In this document: piece by piece, positions 49,738 through 58,155 of the stretch
How the letters are laid out: each line of letters opens with the position of its first letter
Position numbering within the stretch: the first letter of the stretch is position 1
Source: Streptomyces blattellae
GTDB taxonomy: Bacteria; Actinomycetota; Actinomycetes; Streptomycetales; Streptomycetaceae
NCBI RefSeq assembly: GCF_009709555.1
Contig: NZ_WJBG01000112.1
Location: 124,001-188,000, forward strand
Direction of reading: 5' to 3'
Length of the DNA stretch: 64,000 nt
Program-made: the position numbers and the translations under genes
The notes under the pieces: generated by a model
What the model saw: the letters and a program-made list of their open reading frames with translations, nothing else
Told to the model about the DNA's origin: nothing
Databases searched by the model: none

Positions 49738-51051
49738 GTGCCGCGTCAGCTCTCCCTCACCGGACTCACCCATGTGGTCCGCCGAGGGGTCGGCCTGGCG
49801 GCGGCACGGCCCCGACTGCGCAGTACGGCCGCGGTGTTCACCACGATGTCCGCACTCGCCGCGACATCCCTGATCACGGGCCCCTCGGTCGCCGAGCCCT
49901 TCTCACCGGCCTCGTGCGCCCTGCGCCGCACCGACGCCCATCACTCGGAGGGCGTGGACACCTGGAACGCCGCCTATCCGCGCCCGGCCCGTCGGCTGGA
50001 CGCGGTGATGGTGTTCCTGTCCTTCCCGGACTCCGCCCCGGTGACCACCCCCGCCGAACTGACCGCCGACCACTTCCCGGCCACCAGCCGCTTCTTCGAA
50101 CGCTCCTCCTACGGCCGCTTCACCCTGCGCCCGCACCCGCTCCGGCACTGGATCGGGATGCCGCACTCGTCGATGTCGTACGCCATACAGCGCGACTGGA
50201 ACTCCGCGCACCGGGCGGCGTTCCTGCGCGACGCCATGCGGGTGGCCGACCCGCACGTCGACTTCTCCCGCTACGACATCGTGTACTTCGTCGCCGATCC
50301 GCACGCCCCCGGCGTCGACTCGGACGCGACGAAGGTCGTCAACCTGGAGACTCCGCTGCGGGCCGACGGAGCGGATCTGCGCCGGGTCGTCACGGTCTTC
50401 GAGCAGCATCCGCCGGACCGGCTGGTCCTGGCCCACGAGACCGGGCACGTCTTCGACCTGCCGGACCTGTACCACCGCCCGGAGGACGGGAAGGGCGACT
50501 GGGACACCCATGTCGGTGACTGGGACCTGATGGGCAGCCAGTTCGGCCTGGCGCCCGATCTGTTCGGCTGGCACAAGTGGAAGCTGGGGTGGCTGGACGG
50601 CCGCCAGGTGAGATGCGTGCAGGGCGGCGGGCCCACCCGGCTGACCCTGGAGCCGCTCGCGGCGGGCCCGGGCGACCCGGCGATCGGTGCCGCGGGCGCC
50701 CCGTCCTTCGGCCTCGGCCACGGCACCAAGGTGGCCGTCCTCCGCACCGGCGCCGACACGGCCCTCGCCTTCGAGGCGCGCGGCCCCGTCGGCAACGACG
50801 CGACGGCCTGCCGCCAGGGCATCCTCGTCTACCGCATCCGCAGCGGCGAGGCGTCCGGCGGCGGCCCGATCCAGGTCATCGACGCCCACCCCCGCACCGA
50901 GGCCTGCTGGGCGAACTCGGTCTACCCACCCCTCGCGGACGCCCCCGTCGCCCTCGGCGAGACCTTCACGGTGCCGGGCGAGGGGGTCCGGGTGGAGGTG
51001 GAGGGACGAACCGGGTCGGGTGCGTGGACGGTGAAGATCACGGGCCGGTGA
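49738..51051 (+). CDS. Secreted M6-like HExxH metallopeptidase
   Basis: A 437-residue exported protein. A long N-terminal export region (RRGVGLAAARPRLRSTAAVF then TTMSALAATSLITG, cut near residue 52) leads to the peptidase: LDAVMVFLSFPDS, FFERSSYGRFTL, and the zinc site LAHETGHVFDLPDLY (H233, E234, H237) followed by WDLMGSQ, typical of M6/gametolysin-like enzymes. The C-terminal 150 residues are beta-rich. The start is GTG 49738 with GGAGG 5 nt upstream. Target proteins are unknown. Confidence 0.86.
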   Translation: MPRQLSLTGLTHVVRRGVGLAAARPRLRSTAAVFTTMSALAATSLITGPSVAEPFSPASCALRRTDAHHSEGVDTWNAAYPRPARRLDAVMVFLSFPDSAPVTTPAELTADHFPATSRFFERSSYGRFTLRPHPLRHWIGMPHSSMSYAIQRDWNSAHRAAFLRDAMRVADPHVDFSRYDIVYFVADPHAPGVDSDATKVVNLETPLRADGADLRRVVTVFEQHPPDRLVLAHETGHVFDLPDLYHRPEDGKGDWDTHVGDWDLMGSQFGLAPDLFGWHKWKLGWLDGRQVRCVQGGGPTRLTLEPLAAGPGDPAIGAAGAPSFGLGHGTKVAVLRTGADTALAFEARGPVGNDATACRQGILVYRIRSGEASGGGPIQVIDAHPRTEACWANSVYPPLADAPVALGETFTVPGEGVRVEVEGRTGSGAWTVKITGR

Positions 51052-51053
51052 CT

Positions 51054-51306
51054 CCTCGGCCGACGTCCACTGCGCCCGGCGGTGACGGCGACGGGGCGTG
51101 GGCGGCGAAGCTCTCACTGGGCGCGGCGAGGCCGTGCGGAGAGGGCGATGGCGGTTCCGGTGATTCCTTGGCCGATGTCCACTGCGGCGCGGGCGGGTGT
51201 GTGTGGGGGGGCGTAGCCCTTACTGGGTGCGGTGAGGCGGCGGGGAAAGGGCGGGTGGCGGTTCCGGTGGCTCCTTGGCCGACGTCCACTGCGGCCGACG
51301 GCGAAA
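51054..51306. repeat. Three imperfect repeats of about 107-112 bp
   Basis: CCTYGGCCGAYGTCCACTGCG starts each unit, at 51054, 51166 and 51273. Between them GGCGGTTCCGGT and the GGGGCGTAG/GGCGGCGAAG segments recur. They lie between the peptidase stop and the tRNA 3' flank. No coding potential is supported. Confidence 0.75.
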
Positions 51307-51413
51307 GGGGGGTGTGGGTGGCGAAGCCCCCACAACGCGCGGCGAAGCCGCGCAAAAACAACGATGGCGAAACGGTTCGCGCTTTCCGCGAACACGCCTC
51401 GCCATCGCCATCG
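51307..51413 (-). repeat. Conserved hairpin-rich 3' flank of tRNA-Lys copy 3
   Basis: Aligns along its length with 33715-33822 with one 1-base gap and about ten substitutions. The GCGCGGC-GAA-GCCGCGC and TTCGCG/CGCGAA hairpins are conserved. Confidence 0.8.
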
Positions 51414-51487
51414 TGCGCCGCCAGGGACTCGAACCCCGGACCCGCTGATTAAGAGTCAGCTGCTCTAACCAACTGAGCTAGCGGCGC
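51414..51487 (-). tRNA. tRNA-Lys (anticodon CUU), copy 3
   Basis: Its 74 bases are identical to those of the copies at 29253 and 33823, with anticodon CTT and no encoded CCA. The first 10 bases of this tRNA gene also encode the last residues and TAG stop of the upstream protein gene at 51478. Confidence 0.97.
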
Positions 51488-52086
51488 CTGCTGACGTCGT
51501 AGACCTTAGCATCCTGGTCGGCGGGAGGAAAAATCGATATCCGTACGGTGGTCCGGGCCGCCCGCACGGCCGCCCACAGCAGGATTTCCGGGCCCGGCAG
51601 CCAGGGGCGGCGGGTGTCAGGGGCGACGAGCCAGCGGGAGTGGAGGCCGATCGCGCCCAGGGGTGCGGGGAGGGTGACGGCGTCACCGTTGCCGTGACAG
51701 AGCAGTGGCGGGATTCCTCCGGTACGGCCCGGCCCGCGGTCGTCGGCGCCCCACTCCTCCCAGTCCAGCAGCGACGGCAGCCGCTGCGCCGTACCCGGCC
51801 CGGCGAACAGCAGCATCCGCCCCCGGAACACCGCGACCGGCCCGGACCCCGGGCCCTCGTCCCACAGCTGGTCCAGCATCTGCCGCCCGAAGATCGCGGG
51901 CGCGCTCACGACATCGAAGACGTTTCCGCACGGCAGCACCACCGGGGCATCCGGCCGCTCCTCCCAGAGCGCGAGGGTGCCCCGCGGGTACACGCCGGCG
52001 GACGCCAGCCACGCGGCACCGTCCACGGTGACACCGGACACGTCGAATCGATCGGACAACGTCTCATTGCGGGTGCTGCGGTCCAT
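51478..52086 (-). CDS. Hypothetical protein ending inside a tRNA gene, prim-pol-like
   Basis: A 202-residue protein. Features seen: GAAWLASAGVYPRGTLALWEE, VLPCGNVFDVVSAPAIFGRQMLDQL, VAVFRGRMLLFAGPGTAQRL, and GAIGLHSRWLVAPDTRRPWLPGPEILL. These resemble the shortened bifunctional-primase/polymerase-like proteins common in Streptomyces, but catalytic acidic residues are not obvious. The final residues and TAG come from the 5' end of tRNA-Lys, so transcription of the two must be linked or the gene end was reshaped by the tRNA. Confidence 0.72.
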   Translation of the reverse strand: MDRSTRNETLSDRFDVSGVTVDGAAWLASAGVYPRGTLALWEERPDAPVVLPCGNVFDVVSAPAIFGRQMLDQLWDEGPGSGPVAVFRGRMLLFAGPGTAQRLPSLLDWEEWGADDRGPGRTGGIPPLLCHGNGDAVTLPAPLGAIGLHSRWLVAPDTRRPWLPGPEILLWAAVRAARTTVRISIFPPADQDAKVYDVSRRR

Positions 52087-52232
52087 ACCGTCCAGATCTA
52101 CCGGCGGTGAACACGCCGTTCCGAAGGGTTGCCGGAAACCGGGACAGGGGGTGGCGGGAGGGAGTATCTTGCCCGCCTGGCATATGCGGGACGAATGGGC
52201 AGCCCCCTAGCCGCGGGCGTTGGTGCCGCCTA

Positions 52233-52264
52233 GGGCGGCACGGGTGGGCGCGGGCGGCACCCCG
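52233..52264. repeat. Dispersed repeat, copy A
   Basis: These 32 bases are the reverse complement of 61114-61145 with one mismatch, and weaker similarity extends about 30 bp further. It sits upstream of the gene at 51478 and downstream of the gene at 52321. Confidence 0.75.
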
Positions 52265-52320
52265 TCAGCGCCGGGCTGTGCGACCCACCCCCGCCCGGCC
52301 CCCGCCCACGGCCATGTCAC

Positions 52321-52692
52321 TCACACCGGATCCGCAGTCCCCCGCCCGTCGCCGACGGCACCCCGCATGAGGTCCCGCCCGAACTCGACCATCTTCTTCG
52401 CGTAGTCCTCGGTCCACTCGGCCCGCTCCGCGATATCCGCGACCATCAGCCGATCGAACCGCCGAGGATCCGCCAGCTGCGCGGCCGCGATCGCCTGGAA
52501 CTCCACGGCGCGATCCGTCGCCGCCCGAAACGCCTGCGTCAGCTCCGTCGCCCGCGCCAGCAACGCGCGTGGATCCTCGATCGACTCAAGATCGAAGAAG
52601 TGCTCCGGATCGTCAGCCACCTGCGCGGGCTCGAAGAGCAGGGGCGCGGGGCGTAGCCGCGGTTCGTGCCGACGCGGCGTGGGCTCCGCCAT
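52321..52692 (-). CDS. Conserved hypothetical protein
   Basis: A 123-residue soluble, mostly helical protein. The N-terminal 30 residues are Pro/Arg-rich. The rest (DPRALLARATELTQAFRAATDRAVEFQAIAAAQ and VADIAERAEWTEDYAKKMVEFG) predicts two long helices and a third short one. A strong AGGAGGAGA site precedes ATG 52692. I recognise no domain. It lies 293 bp downstream of the helicase gene on the same strand. Confidence 0.68.
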   Translation of the reverse strand: MAEPTPRRHEPRLRPAPLLFEPAQVADDPEHFFDLESIEDPRALLARATELTQAFRAATDRAVEFQAIAAAQLADPRRFDRLMVADIAERAEWTEDYAKKMVEFGRDLMRGAVGDGRGTADPV

Positions 52693-52820
52693 GTCTGTCT
52701 CCTCCTCGTACGTCATGGACCACCGGCCTGTGGAGAGGGCCACCGTCCATTGTCTCGCGCCCCCGCAAGTGGGCCTGCGGCACGTGGCACCGGCACAGGC
52801 ACAGGCACCGGCACCGGCAT

Positions 52821-52892
52821 CACGGCGGTCCCGCCACCCGCCGCTCGGCCAGGTGTGCCGGCGGCGTGACCGGGCTCCCAGCCGTCCGGGGT
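52821..52892 (-). pseudogene. Decayed copy of the helicase gene 3' end
   Basis: This stretch aligns with 52986-53058, the last 70 bp of the helicase gene: shared blocks include CGCTCGGCCAG, TGTGCC and CTCCCAGCCGTCCGGG. On the minus strand TPDGWEPGHA mirrors the helicase FPDGWEANHA. A GGCACAGGCACC hexanucleotide tract at 52787-52819 adjoins it. It is a relic of a local duplication. Confidence 0.6.
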
Positions 52893-52984
52893 TGTGTTCA
52901 TCGGCCGCTTCCGGCGATCGGCCGCCCCCGTTGGTTCGGCGGCAGTCGGTTGTGCGGGCTGCCGGTGAACTGCCCGGGAGCCGG

Positions 52985-54325
52985 TCACGGCCGCCACACC
53001 ACCCGTCGCTCGGCCAGATGTGCCAGCACCGCGTGGTTCGCCTCCCAGCCGTCCGGGAACTTCACGACCGTCCCCAGCTGCACCGGCTCGGTGGACGGAT
53101 AGTCGTCCAGCAGGTTGCTCACCCCGGCCCGGCAGACCACGACGCAGGCGTGCCGGTGGCGGGAGGTGAGTACGCAGAGCCGGCCGGTCTCAAGATGGAA
53201 GGCGGTGGCGTCGGGGCGCCCGGACAGGGGGTGGAGGACCACTGTGACGTCGTACTCGCGGCCCTGGAGACGGTTCGCCGTGTCGACGGTGACCTCGGGG
53301 ACGCCGAGGTCGACCAGTGCCGCCCGGACCGCCGCCGCCTGGTCCCGGTGGGCCGTGCCGACGGCGATGCGGTCGGCGGTCAGGGGGGCCGGTGCGTCCG
53401 ACCGCTCCGAGGTGGCCGCACCGCCCCGGTCCAGCAGCCGCCGTACGACCGTCGCCACGGCCCGCACCGCCTCCGGGTCGGTTCGCGGAGTGCGCCGGGC
53501 GGGCAGCTCCAGCAGGCCCCAGCCCGATTCGGCCGCCTCGTCGATCACCCGGTCGGGGCCGGAGCCGTCCGAGGGGACCGCGAAGGCCAGCCGCCGGTCG
53601 CCGTGGCCGGTGCCGCTGCGGAACGGCGTGTACGGGTAGAACGCGTCCGACACCAGGGGCGCCGCCGACGCCGGGAGCCGCCAGGACACCGGGAGGCGGT
53701 GTTGCGGCAGCTCGGGGTTGTGCGCGAGCAGGGTGGTCACGGCGGAGCCCGACGGGTCGTACGTCAGGCCCGCCCACTGCTCGCTGCCCACGATCGCGAA
53801 CGGATCCAGCTGCCCGGGGTCGCCCACGAACAGCGCCCGCTCGAACAGCCCGGCCACGGCGAGCAGCGCGTCCGAGCGCATCTGGTACGCCTCGTCGACG
53901 ATCGCGTGCCGCCAGGGCTCGTCGACCTTGACGTGCGCCCACTTGGCGGCCGTAGAGATCACGACCGGGAGGCCGGTCAGGTCGGCGGCCTTCGCGGACT
54001 TGCGTACCTGCGGCAGGTCGTCCAGCGCCTTGTCGTACGGGTCGGTGTCGCTGCTGTGCAGCCGGCCGACCGGCAGCCCGGGTTTCTTCTCGGCGAGCCT
54101 GAGCACCAGGTCGTCGACCTGGGCGTTCGTCTGCGCCACCACCATCAGGGGGCGCCCGGCATCCGCCAGTTCCAGCGCCGCGCGGACGACGAGCGTGGAC
54201 TTGCCGGCGCCGGGCGGGGAGTCGACGACGACACCCCGATGCGCGCCGTGCAGGGTGTCGGCGAGGATCGCGTCGGTGGCGCGGGCGGCCGCCGCACCCG
54301 GGTCGAAAGCGGCCTGGGTCGTCAC
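52985..54325 (-). CDS. Superfamily 1 DNA/RNA helicase (Dna2/Upf1-like)
   Basis: A 446-residue ATPase. Walker A is SPPGAGKST (36-44), motif Ia region VVAQTNAQVDDLVLRL, Walker B VDEAYQM (143-149), motif III FVGDPGQLDP (167-175), motif IV region SWRLP, motif V TANRLQGREYD and motif VI VLTSRHRHACVVV. The order and the A-Q-T-N-xx-V-D string fit the AAA_11/AAA_12 group of Dna2 and Upf1. It has no accessory domain. The ATG overlaps the stop of the gene upstream by 4 bp; with the nuclease gene it forms a three-gene operon. Confidence 0.88.
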   Translation of the reverse strand: MTTQAAFDPGAAAARATDAILADTLHGAHRGVVVDSPPGAGKSTLVVRAALELADAGRPLMVVAQTNAQVDDLVLRLAEKKPGLPVGRLHSSDTDPYDKALDDLPQVRKSAKAADLTGLPVVISTAAKWAHVKVDEPWRHAIVDEAYQMRSDALLAVAGLFERALFVGDPGQLDPFAIVGSEQWAGLTYDPSGSAVTTLLAHNPELPQHRLPVSWRLPASAAPLVSDAFYPYTPFRSGTGHGDRRLAFAVPSDGSGPDRVIDEAAESGWGLLELPARRTPRTDPEAVRAVATVVRRLLDRGGAATSERSDAPAPLTADRIAVGTAHRDQAAAVRAALVDLGVPEVTVDTANRLQGREYDVTVVLHPLSGRPDATAFHLETGRLCVLTSRHRHACVVVCRAGVSNLLDDYPSTEPVQLGTVVKFPDGWEANHAVLAHLAERRVVWRP

Positions 54326-55911
54326 AGCAGGTCCTCCGCGGTCATCGGGTCGGCCTCGGGGAGGACCGCCTCACCGGGCGGCCCGCCGTGGGTCCACGGC
54401 GTCTGCTCAGGGTCGGGCAGCTTGGCGCCGCCCCGCTGTTCGTGCTCGAAGAGCGTGAAGCAGACCGGGTCGCCCTTGTCCGGCACCGAACCTTCCTCCG
54501 GCGTCTTGCCGCGGCCCATCTTGTCGACGATCCGCAGCACGATCAGATCGTCCCCGGCGCGCTCGACGAACTCCGCCGCCTGCGGCTTCCCGCTCAGCGA
54601 CCGGTACACCCTGACCCGCTCAGCGAGATGCGGCCGGTCGCCGGTGCGGACCGTGATCAGCGGGCGCGGGCTGGGGCGCCTGCTCTCGCTGTACGCCATG
54701 ACGACGTCCGTGACCTCGCCCGCGAACGCCTCTCCGGACAGCCGCCGCCCGGCCATCACCAGCGGGTCGTCGAGCGCCTCCTGGGCCTCCAGACGCGCCT
54801 GTTCCCGCTCGCGCGCGGCAAGCTTGCCGGCCGCGGTGACCGCGTCGTCGCGGCGCGGCTGCGGGGGTTCTCCGGCCGTGATCCGGTCGCGGTGGCCGGT
54901 GAAGGACCAGCGGTCGCGCGTCCAGCGCTCCTCGATGTGCGCGCCGGCGGGCAGGGCTCGCAGCAGGTCGAGGCCCTGCCAGACCTTCTGCCAGGTGGGC
55001 AGCGTACGGCTCAGCACCAGATCGCGGATCTCCCGCTCGGCGGCGGTGAGTGCACCGAGCCGGTCGTCCGCCTCCAGGCCGTCCTCGGCGGCGGCGAAAG
55101 CGGTGCGGGCACGGTCGTAGCGCTCGATGGCGGGTGCGAGCAGCCTGTTGTCGAACGCCGGGTCGGTGGCCGGGCCGGCGGGCGGGCACAGCAGCTGGCC
55201 CTGAGCGTCCCGCGCCAGCTCGGCCCGCAGCGCGGCCTCGGTTCCCGGCTCATCGTCCGGCGGGGCGATCCACGCGAGCAGCGCGCCGAGGTGCTGGTCC
55301 TCAAGGCTGGACTGGCCGGTCGCCCAGTGCCGGGCCAGCACGTCCGTCATGGCGAGCAGCAGGGCGGAACCGGGCACGCGGGCCCGCTCCCCGACGTGGG
55401 TCAGCCACCTGCCGAGCAGCGGGACCCGTGGCGGCGCGGGGTACGGGGTCTCCGGGTCCTGTTCCGCCGTGCGCCGAAAACGCATGGAGCGCCCCAGCAG
55501 GCGTACGAAATCGATGCCCGCGCGGCTCGGGACGATCAACTGCGGGGCGTCCGCGCACAGTTCGGCCTCGACCTTGACCCGCTTGCCGGTCTCGGGGTCC
55601 GTCTCGGTGCGCTCGGCGGCCTCGACCGCTTCCGCGTACCCGTCGACGTACGGCAGCACGACATCCGCCAGCTCCGCCAGGAACGCGAACCTGAGGTCGC
55701 GGTCGCGCGGCTGCGGCACGACCAGCAGTCGCGGCGCGTCCCGGTCGGTGCCCAGCAGCGCGCCGAGCGGGGCGCCGGCCTCACCGGCCGTGGTGAGCGG
55801 CACGAAGACGAGGGGGCGGTCGGACAGATGCCGGTGCCGGACCGTGGCCGCGGGCTGGGCGTGACCGGTGGCGACGGCTTCGAGGCGGGCGAGGGTGGAG
55901 ATCAGCGACAC
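54322..55911 (-). CDS. Unknown 529-residue protein in helicase-nuclease operon
   Basis: A soluble protein with no membrane segment. The N-terminal 60 residues are beta/alpha (LVFVPLTTAGEAGAPLGALL), the middle is helical with PLLGRWLTHVGERARVPGSALLLAMTDVLARHW near 185-220, and a coiled stretch AAREREQARLEAQEALDDPLV lies near 370-390. The C-terminal 150 residues look beta-rich (PLITVRTGDRPHLAERVRVYRSL, DDLIVLRIVDKMGRG). No catalytic motif is recognisable. It is coupled by overlap to both neighbours, so it likely forms a complex with them, for example as a DNA-binding or scaffold subunit. Confidence 0.75.
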   Translation of the reverse strand: MSLISTLARLEAVATGHAQPAATVRHRHLSDRPLVFVPLTTAGEAGAPLGALLGTDRDAPRLLVVPQPRDRDLRFAFLAELADVVLPYVDGYAEAVEAAERTETDPETGKRVKVEAELCADAPQLIVPSRAGIDFVRLLGRSMRFRRTAEQDPETPYPAPPRVPLLGRWLTHVGERARVPGSALLLAMTDVLARHWATGQSSLEDQHLGALLAWIAPPDDEPGTEAALRAELARDAQGQLLCPPAGPATDPAFDNRLLAPAIERYDRARTAFAAAEDGLEADDRLGALTAAEREIRDLVLSRTLPTWQKVWQGLDLLRALPAGAHIEERWTRDRWSFTGHRDRITAGEPPQPRRDDAVTAAGKLAAREREQARLEAQEALDDPLVMAGRRLSGEAFAGEVTDVVMAYSESRRPSPRPLITVRTGDRPHLAERVRVYRSLSGKPQAAEFVERAGDDLIVLRIVDKMGRGKTPEEGSVPDKGDPVCFTLFEHEQRGGAKLPDPEQTPWTHGGPPGEAVLPEADPMTAEDLL

Positions 55912-57095
55912 GGGACGGCCTCCCCCACGGCACGCCGGCCGAGCGCCTCCGCCCGCAGCTCCGCCGCCCGCCGCAGTGCCGCCACCGCCGGGTCGTCCGG
56001 GTCGCCGGTCTCGCCGCCGGCCGCCGCGAGGACGTCCCCGACCGTCGCCAGACCGCCCAGCTCGGCCCGCACCGCGCGGCCCAGGGAGGTCACCGCACCG
56101 GCCGCGCGGGAGCGGTCACGGCAGTGGAAGGCCAGCTCACAGGCGGACAGGCACTCGGGCGCGTAGGCAGCCGGAACCGACTCGACGGCCGCGGTCAGCT
56201 CGGCGGCGGGCAGCTCGGGGGAGAAGCAGGTGTTCTCGGGGAGCGCGTCGGCGATGTCCTGGATGCGGGTGAGCCGGGCCAGCTGGCGGCCGGTCACCGC
56301 GCGCTGCTTGCGTACGTCGACGGCGGACGCGGTGGGCAGATTGGAGAAGTCCTTCGGGCAGACCAGCAGCACCTGATGGCGTACGCGCGGGGCGGGGGCG
56401 AGGCGGGCCGCGACCTGCTCCAGCGCCAGGACGTACACCGCGGCCTGGCGGGCGGCCGCGCCCACCTTCGCCGGGTCCGCCGAGCCGTCCAGCATCGGGA
56501 AGGACTTGATCTCGACGACCGTCCAGCTGCCGTCCGGATGCACCACCACCGCGTCCGGCTCCAGGAAGGCGGGCGAACCCGCGACGTCGAGGGCGAGCAT
56601 CGGATGGTCGAGCAGTGTCCAGTCACGGGCTTCGACGGCCTCGCGCAGTGCCAGCGCCGTACGCGCGGACCGCCCCTCGGGGCCGATCGCTGACAGGTCG
56701 GGCACGTGCGCGCGTGCGGGCGGTTCGGCTCCTCGGTCCAGCTTCTCGTGCACCAGCCGCAGCAACTCGGCACCGCCGTCGGCCTTGGCCTTCGCCTCGA
56801 ACGCGTTGCCCCGGACCAACGCGAACTGGGACTGCCCGAAGGCCGACGGTGCGCCCAGCGCGCTCGCCAGCGCCGCCTTGTCCACCCCGGCGCCGTCGAG
56901 GATCGCGCGCCGCTCGCAGCCGGGGTTGGCGGCGAGTGCCGCCAGGGCACGGGCGTCCATCGCCTTGGCGGGGACGTCCGTGCCGCGCAGCTCAGCGAGC
57001 CGGTGCCGGAGTGCCGTCCCCCGCGTCCTGGGGGGTGGCACTCGGCTCGGTTCCTGATCCGAACCGGGACTCGCGCTGCCGTGGAATTCGCTCAC
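55902..57095 (-). CDS. Cas4/AddB-like PD-(D/E)XK nuclease with cysteine cluster
   Basis: About 397 residues if it starts at GTG 57095 (a shorter start at ATG 56960 is possible). Nuclease elements in order: VRGNAFE (94-100), D181 in LEPDAVVV, E195-x-K197 in WTVVEIKSF, and the RecB-family QxxxY as Q217-AAV-Y221. C-terminal cysteines C315-x3-C319-x5-C325, with C60 near the N-terminus, fit an iron-sulphur cluster like Cas4, AddB and Dna2. Its end overlaps the next gene by 10 bp. No cas genes are nearby. The 5' end overlaps the PAP2 gene's disordered tail by about 100 bp. Confidence 0.78.
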   Translation of the reverse strand: MSEFHGSASPGSDQEPSRVPPPRTRGTALRHRLAELRGTDVPAKAMDARALAALAANPGCERRAILDGAGVDKAALASALGAPSAFGQSQFALVRGNAFEAKAKADGGAELLRLVHEKLDRGAEPPARAHVPDLSAIGPEGRSARTALALREAVEARDWTLLDHPMLALDVAGSPAFLEPDAVVVHPDGSWTVVEIKSFPMLDGSADPAKVGAAARQAAVYVLALEQVAARLAPAPRVRHQVLLVCPKDFSNLPTASAVDVRKQRAVTGRQLARLTRIQDIADALPENTCFSPELPAAELTAAVESVPAAYAPECLSACELAFHCRDRSRAAGAVTSLGRAVRAELGGLATVGDVLAAAGGETGDPDDPAVAALRRAAELRAEALGRRAVGEAVPCR

Positions 57096-57945
57096 CCGTG
57101 GAAGTCTGGCATCCGCCACTGACAATCGAGGCGGGTGCGTCGGCAGAGCTCTCCGCGCCGGGCACGAACCGCGCCACCAGCCGGGTCCGGACCAGGTTCG
57201 CGATCCGCATCACATACGGCGTCAGCAGGAACCCGACGCCCATCACGGCCGCGCCCGCGACCGCGTCGAGGAAGTAGTGGTTAGCGGTGCCCATCACCAC
57301 GATCGTCGTCACCAGCGGATAGACGACGGCGGCGACCTTCGACAGGCGGGTCCCGCCGTACCGCCAGAGCATCACACCGCACCACAGCGCCCAGCCGCAG
57401 TGCAGGCTCGGCATCGCCGCGTACTGGTTGGTCAGGCTGCCCATGCCCTTCGGCGCGCTCGCCTCGCCGCCCCACCAGCCGTACGAGCTGTACTGGGCCA
57501 TCGTGTCGACGAAGCCGTGGCTCGCGTCGAGCAGGCGGGGCGGGCAGGTGGGCATCAGGGTGAAGCCGATCAGGCCGATGAAGGTGGACGTCATCAGCCA
57601 GGTGCGGGCCGCTCGGTAGTGCTGGGAACAGGACCGGAAGAGCCAGATCAGGATCGCGGGCGTGACGACGTAGTGCAGCGACGCGTACCAGAAGTCGGCC
57701 GGGACGCCGAGCCAGGGCTCGCGGGTGAACAGGCGGTTGAGCGGATGCTCCGCGTTGAGATGGAGGATCTTCTCGATCCTCAGGATGGCCAGGCCGTGGT
57801 CGACGGCCGTGGACACATCGCCCCGGACGAGAAGCCGGCCCCCGGTGTAGCAGGCGTACACCACCAGGATCAGCGGCAGTTCGGTGTACCAGCGCAGCCG
57901 GGTCCGTGGGGCTGCCTCGGTGCCCAGTGTCTCGGCGTGTGGCAT
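56992..57945 (-). CDS. PAP2/AUR1-like membrane phosphatase
   Basis: A 317-residue protein with about six membrane segments. Phosphatase motifs are AAMPSLHCGWALWCG (motif 2 His) and GTANHYFLDAVAGAAV (motif 3 His and Asp), as in the AUR1/inositol-phosphorylceramide-synthase-like branch of PAP2. It probably acts on a lipid phosphate or transfers a phosphoinositol-like head group. ATG 57945 follows GGGAGGG. The last 50 residues are disordered and overlap the nuclease gene start. Confidence 0.87.
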   Translation of the reverse strand: MPHAETLGTEAAPRTRLRWYTELPLILVVYACYTGGRLLVRGDVSTAVDHGLAILRIEKILHLNAEHPLNRLFTREPWLGVPADFWYASLHYVVTPAILIWLFRSCSQHYRAARTWLMTSTFIGLIGFTLMPTCPPRLLDASHGFVDTMAQYSSYGWWGGEASAPKGMGSLTNQYAAMPSLHCGWALWCGVMLWRYGGTRLSKVAAVVYPLVTTIVVMGTANHYFLDAVAGAAVMGVGFLLTPYVMRIANLVRTRLVARFVPGAESSADAPASIVSGGCQTSTGERIPRQRESRFGSGTEPSATPQDAGDGTPAPAR

Positions 57946-58155
57946 CCGATCGCCCTCCCCCTTCTCATCGCGCGGCGCCCCGGCGCTCCGGACGTACCAC
58001 CTTACGGTGTATGTGCCAGCCCGCGAGAGGGCCCTTCGGCCCTGAGAGACGCAGAGATCGCCCGGCGGGTTGCCCACGTTCGCGGTAAGCGATGATGGAC
58101 GGATCCGACTCGATTCCGTCCGGAACCCCCTGGAATCCCTCTGGAAAGGTCATCC

